In this document: one piece after another, positions 38,101 to 40,115 of the stretch | Numbering within the stretch: position 1 is the stretch's first letter | Layout: each line of letters begins with the position of its first letter | Notes under the pieces: generated by a model | Told to the model about the DNA's origin: nothing | The model's database searches: none | What the model saw: the letters and a program-made list of their open reading frames with translations, nothing else | Source: Nemertoderma westbladi | Taxonomy: Eukaryota > Xenacoelomorpha > Nemertodermatida > Nemertodermatidae | Assembly: GCA_032718475.1 (NCBI GenBank) | Contig: JAUCBJ010002025.1 | Location: forward strand, 1 to 40,115 | DNA: 40,115 bases | Direction: 5' to 3' | Program-made: the position numbers and the translations under genes

Positions 38101-40115
38101 TGAAGTCTGTCAGTTCAGCGTCTTTGTTACTAACAGAGTGGCCATTATTCTTAGTCGCACAACGATAGATCAATGGAGACATTGCCCTGGTACGATTAAC
38201 CCAGCTGACATCGCCTCCAGAGGAGCAACTCCACAGGAACTGATAGATACTCCTGACTGGTTGGGTGGACCCGACTTCCTGAGCAAGGAAGAGGATGAAT
38301 GGCCTCCTCACCTTACTACAGCTGAGATTAGACAAGCCAAGGGAGCGGAGAAAGTCAAACCCAAAACGCGGACAAGTAAATCGAAGTTATTTAAACCAAC
38401 AATCGATCTATCTGTATTACATACTGCCGAAAACGATACTTCGGATCCACAATCCCTCGCCACAAACAAGTCTGTTGTGGAAATTAGAGACAGAGATTGG
38501 AAATCTGGGATACCAGACGTCTCGCAAGGAATCTCACCCCTGCTGCAGAGAGCACTGCATCATTACAGTTCCTGGAATCGTCTCTGTAAAGCCGTCACAT
38601 ACTTAAAGAGATGTTTTCACCATCACTACTCCAGGACGCAGACCACTAGTGATCCTGCTCCAGTGACATCTGCGCAAGTTCATGTTATTAAAGATCTACC
38701 TAAGTACAAGATATCAGACCGGTTTCTAAAGGAGAAGATCAGTTACCAGGAGCATGAAGAAACTAATAAGCAGCTACTGAGACTCCTGCAATGCTATGAG
38801 GATTCCGATAGGTATTTTCTGTTGTTGAGAAATCCGCAGATGCGCTTAAGGGATCGCTTCTCTAGCACAATGATAGATGGGTTAATACGTGTTGGAGGAA
38901 GGCTTACTAACGCCCCATTATCCTTTGATACTAAATTCCCTATACTCATTAGTAATCTTGAAGTACAAATCAAGATGATTGTAGATGTTCACAGTAAACT
39001 GTATCATGCTGGGAGAGAACGAGTTCTTAGCGAAATTCGAACCCGCTATTATTTTCATAAACCACGTAGAGCTCTGAATCAAGTTCTTAGGAACTGCATA
39101 CCTTGTAGGAAAGCATTCAGTAGGCCTTTAACACAGCGAGAGGCAGAATTACCTAGGGAACGAGTAAGCTTTTATGAACCACCCTTTACTAATACTGGTG
39201 TGGATTTATTTGGCCCTATTGAAGTATATCGTGCGAGGACTATAGTCAAGAGATGGTGTGTCATCTTCGTGTGCATGACTTGCAGAGCCATCCATCTCGA
39301 TATGGTGAACGATCTATCTACCAACAGTTTCGTCTTAAGTTTACGACGACAGATCGCTCGCTTCGGTACGAGTAATACCATGAGATCGGACAAGGGAACG
39401 AACTTCATTGGTGCCAACAACGAAATACAGGCTTACGTAAAGGACTGGAACCAAAGACAGGTGGATGACCAGCTAAGGATAACAGCGTCTAGCTGGACCT
39501 TCAACGCCGCCGACGCCCCTTGGTGGGGAGGAAGTTGGGAGAGATTAATTCGAAGTGTCAAGACCGCATTTCACTTTATAGTGCCGTGCCGCGCATATCT
39601 CACCGACGAACTTCTGCGGACGTTAATGGAAGAAATCGCTGCCTATCTTAACGAGAGACCGCTTATGCCAGTCTCATCGAGTCTCGACTCCCTGGAAGCG
39701 CTAACACCCGCGCACTTCCTACTTAAGAAACCTGTAGCCATGCTCCCACAATCCGAGATTGCCGATGGAGATGAATACTGTCGTCGAACTTGGCAGCTTA
39801 TGCAGTTGCTATCCCGTCGTTTCGCTGACCATTTTGAGAAACATTATCTGCCCACGCTACAACTTCGAACTAAGTGGTTTGCGCAGCAGGAAAATGTCAG
39901 CGCCGGAGACATGGTCCTTATTGTAGATCCGGACCTTCCACGTAGACGGTGGCAGATAGGTCGTATCATCGAGACGCACATCTCGGAGGATGGTCTAGTG
40001 CGCTCGGTAGAACTCGTCGTAATGCGGCGTAACTTCAAGAAACCCGGTATAATCTTTGAGACGCAACAACTCAATCGCCCAGTTGGTCGTTTATGTTTAC
40101 TGGAAAGAGACAGAG
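35126..40115 (+). CDS. Pol of BEL/Pao element D: knuckles, protease, RT, RNase H, integrase (one TGA; runs off the right edge)
   Basis: The frame is open to base 40115 apart from TGA at 37307-37309. First ATG 35231. Order: three Cys/His knuckles (CALC..H..C at 35309, CYNCLRPGHQRRTC at 35408, CAKCSAKHHILLH at 35465); protease LLDSGSTGTFID (35831); protease-RT junction RVGWYFTGPS (about 36240); RT with VVFDGSA, motif A SDIEGMFLQV (Asp at about 37079) and YMDD at 37316-37327; A17-type connection TYFDPLGFISPVILIARSLVQQMW; RNase H LHVFGDASDMGIG (about 37850); integrase zinc domain H-X4-H (38990) with CIPC (39094); DDE core Asp 39202, Asp 39389, Glu 39539 (WWGGSWERLIRSVK); and DUF5641 (AGDMVLIVDPDLPRRRWQIGR, about 39900-39960). 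This is a textbook BEL/Pao pol. The only lesion seen is the TGA four codons before YMDD, which separates motif A from the catalytic Asp pair. Confidence 0.93.
37307..37309 (+). other. In-frame TGA just upstream of the RT catalytic motif of element D
   Basis: AAA TGA GAC ATA TAC ATG GAC GAC: the stop stands two codons before the Tyr of YMDD, in a position where BEL/Pao proteins have a variable residue. Nearly 940 codons downstream remain open, so the lesion is recent or tolerated. Confidence 0.9.

Overview
The window is animal genomic DNA, probably from an invertebrate, made up almost entirely of retrotransposons. BEL/Pao elements, which are known only from metazoans, supply most of the coding sequence. 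There is no operon structure, Shine-Dalgarno pattern or bacterial gene set. I cannot name the species, and I found no host gene, rRNA, tRNA or CRISPR array.

Layout, left to right. (1) 1-5246, minus strand: the 5' end of a BEL/Pao element, called D2 here. It has a gag N-terminal part (1-1856), a 2.15 kb untranslated leader with tandem repeats, and a 1.2 kb 5' LTR (4012-5246). (2) 5247-9312, minus: a decayed relic of a second BEL/Pao family (B''), with gag, protease, RT and RNase H pieces and two LINE 3'-end fragments. (3) 9313-19805, plus: a second family-B copy with a truncated 5' LTR, a very long repeat-rich gag, protease and the start of RT. A large deletion then joins RT to the end of a zinc-knuckle ORF, followed by a polypurine tract and a 3' LTR start. 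A LINE (13585-16433) sits inside its gag. (4) 19806-21503, plus: a second LINE copy with an intact RT ORF. (5) 21504-about 22585, minus: the gag N-terminus and LTR of another B-family piece (B'). (6) 22586-23685: AT-rich sequence with no gene seen. (7) 23686-28646, minus: the 3' end of element C, a D relative, with a complete 3' LTR preceded by an accessory zinc-knuckle reading frame of about 1,228 codons broken by one in-frame TGA. (8) 28647-40115, plus: element D, with a complete 5' LTR inserted into C's reading frame, a 2.26 kb leader, a 999-aa gag and a pol open to the window edge except for one TGA just before the RT YMDD.

The LTR boundaries come from three copies of the same roughly 1.2 kb sequence (4012-5246, 23686-24878, 28647-29862). 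All begin TGTAAAAGC and end in ..ACA at matching points. This makes the order readable: D is nested in C, D2 is nested in B'', and D2 and D point away from each other with their 5' LTRs facing inward.

The most interesting signal is the accessory 3' reading frame. In element C, and in the otherwise very different element B, the last ORF before the 3' LTR encodes a protein with three consecutive zinc knuckles and an alignable downstream domain. It is neither Gag nor Pol and does not look like an envelope gene. I know of no described BEL/Pao component that matches it. Other points of note are single in-frame TGA codons in the C and D frames, long poly-G runs at frame changes in the B gag, conserved hairpins in the D leader and primer-binding region, and arrays of the palindrome TACCGGTA upstream of gag.
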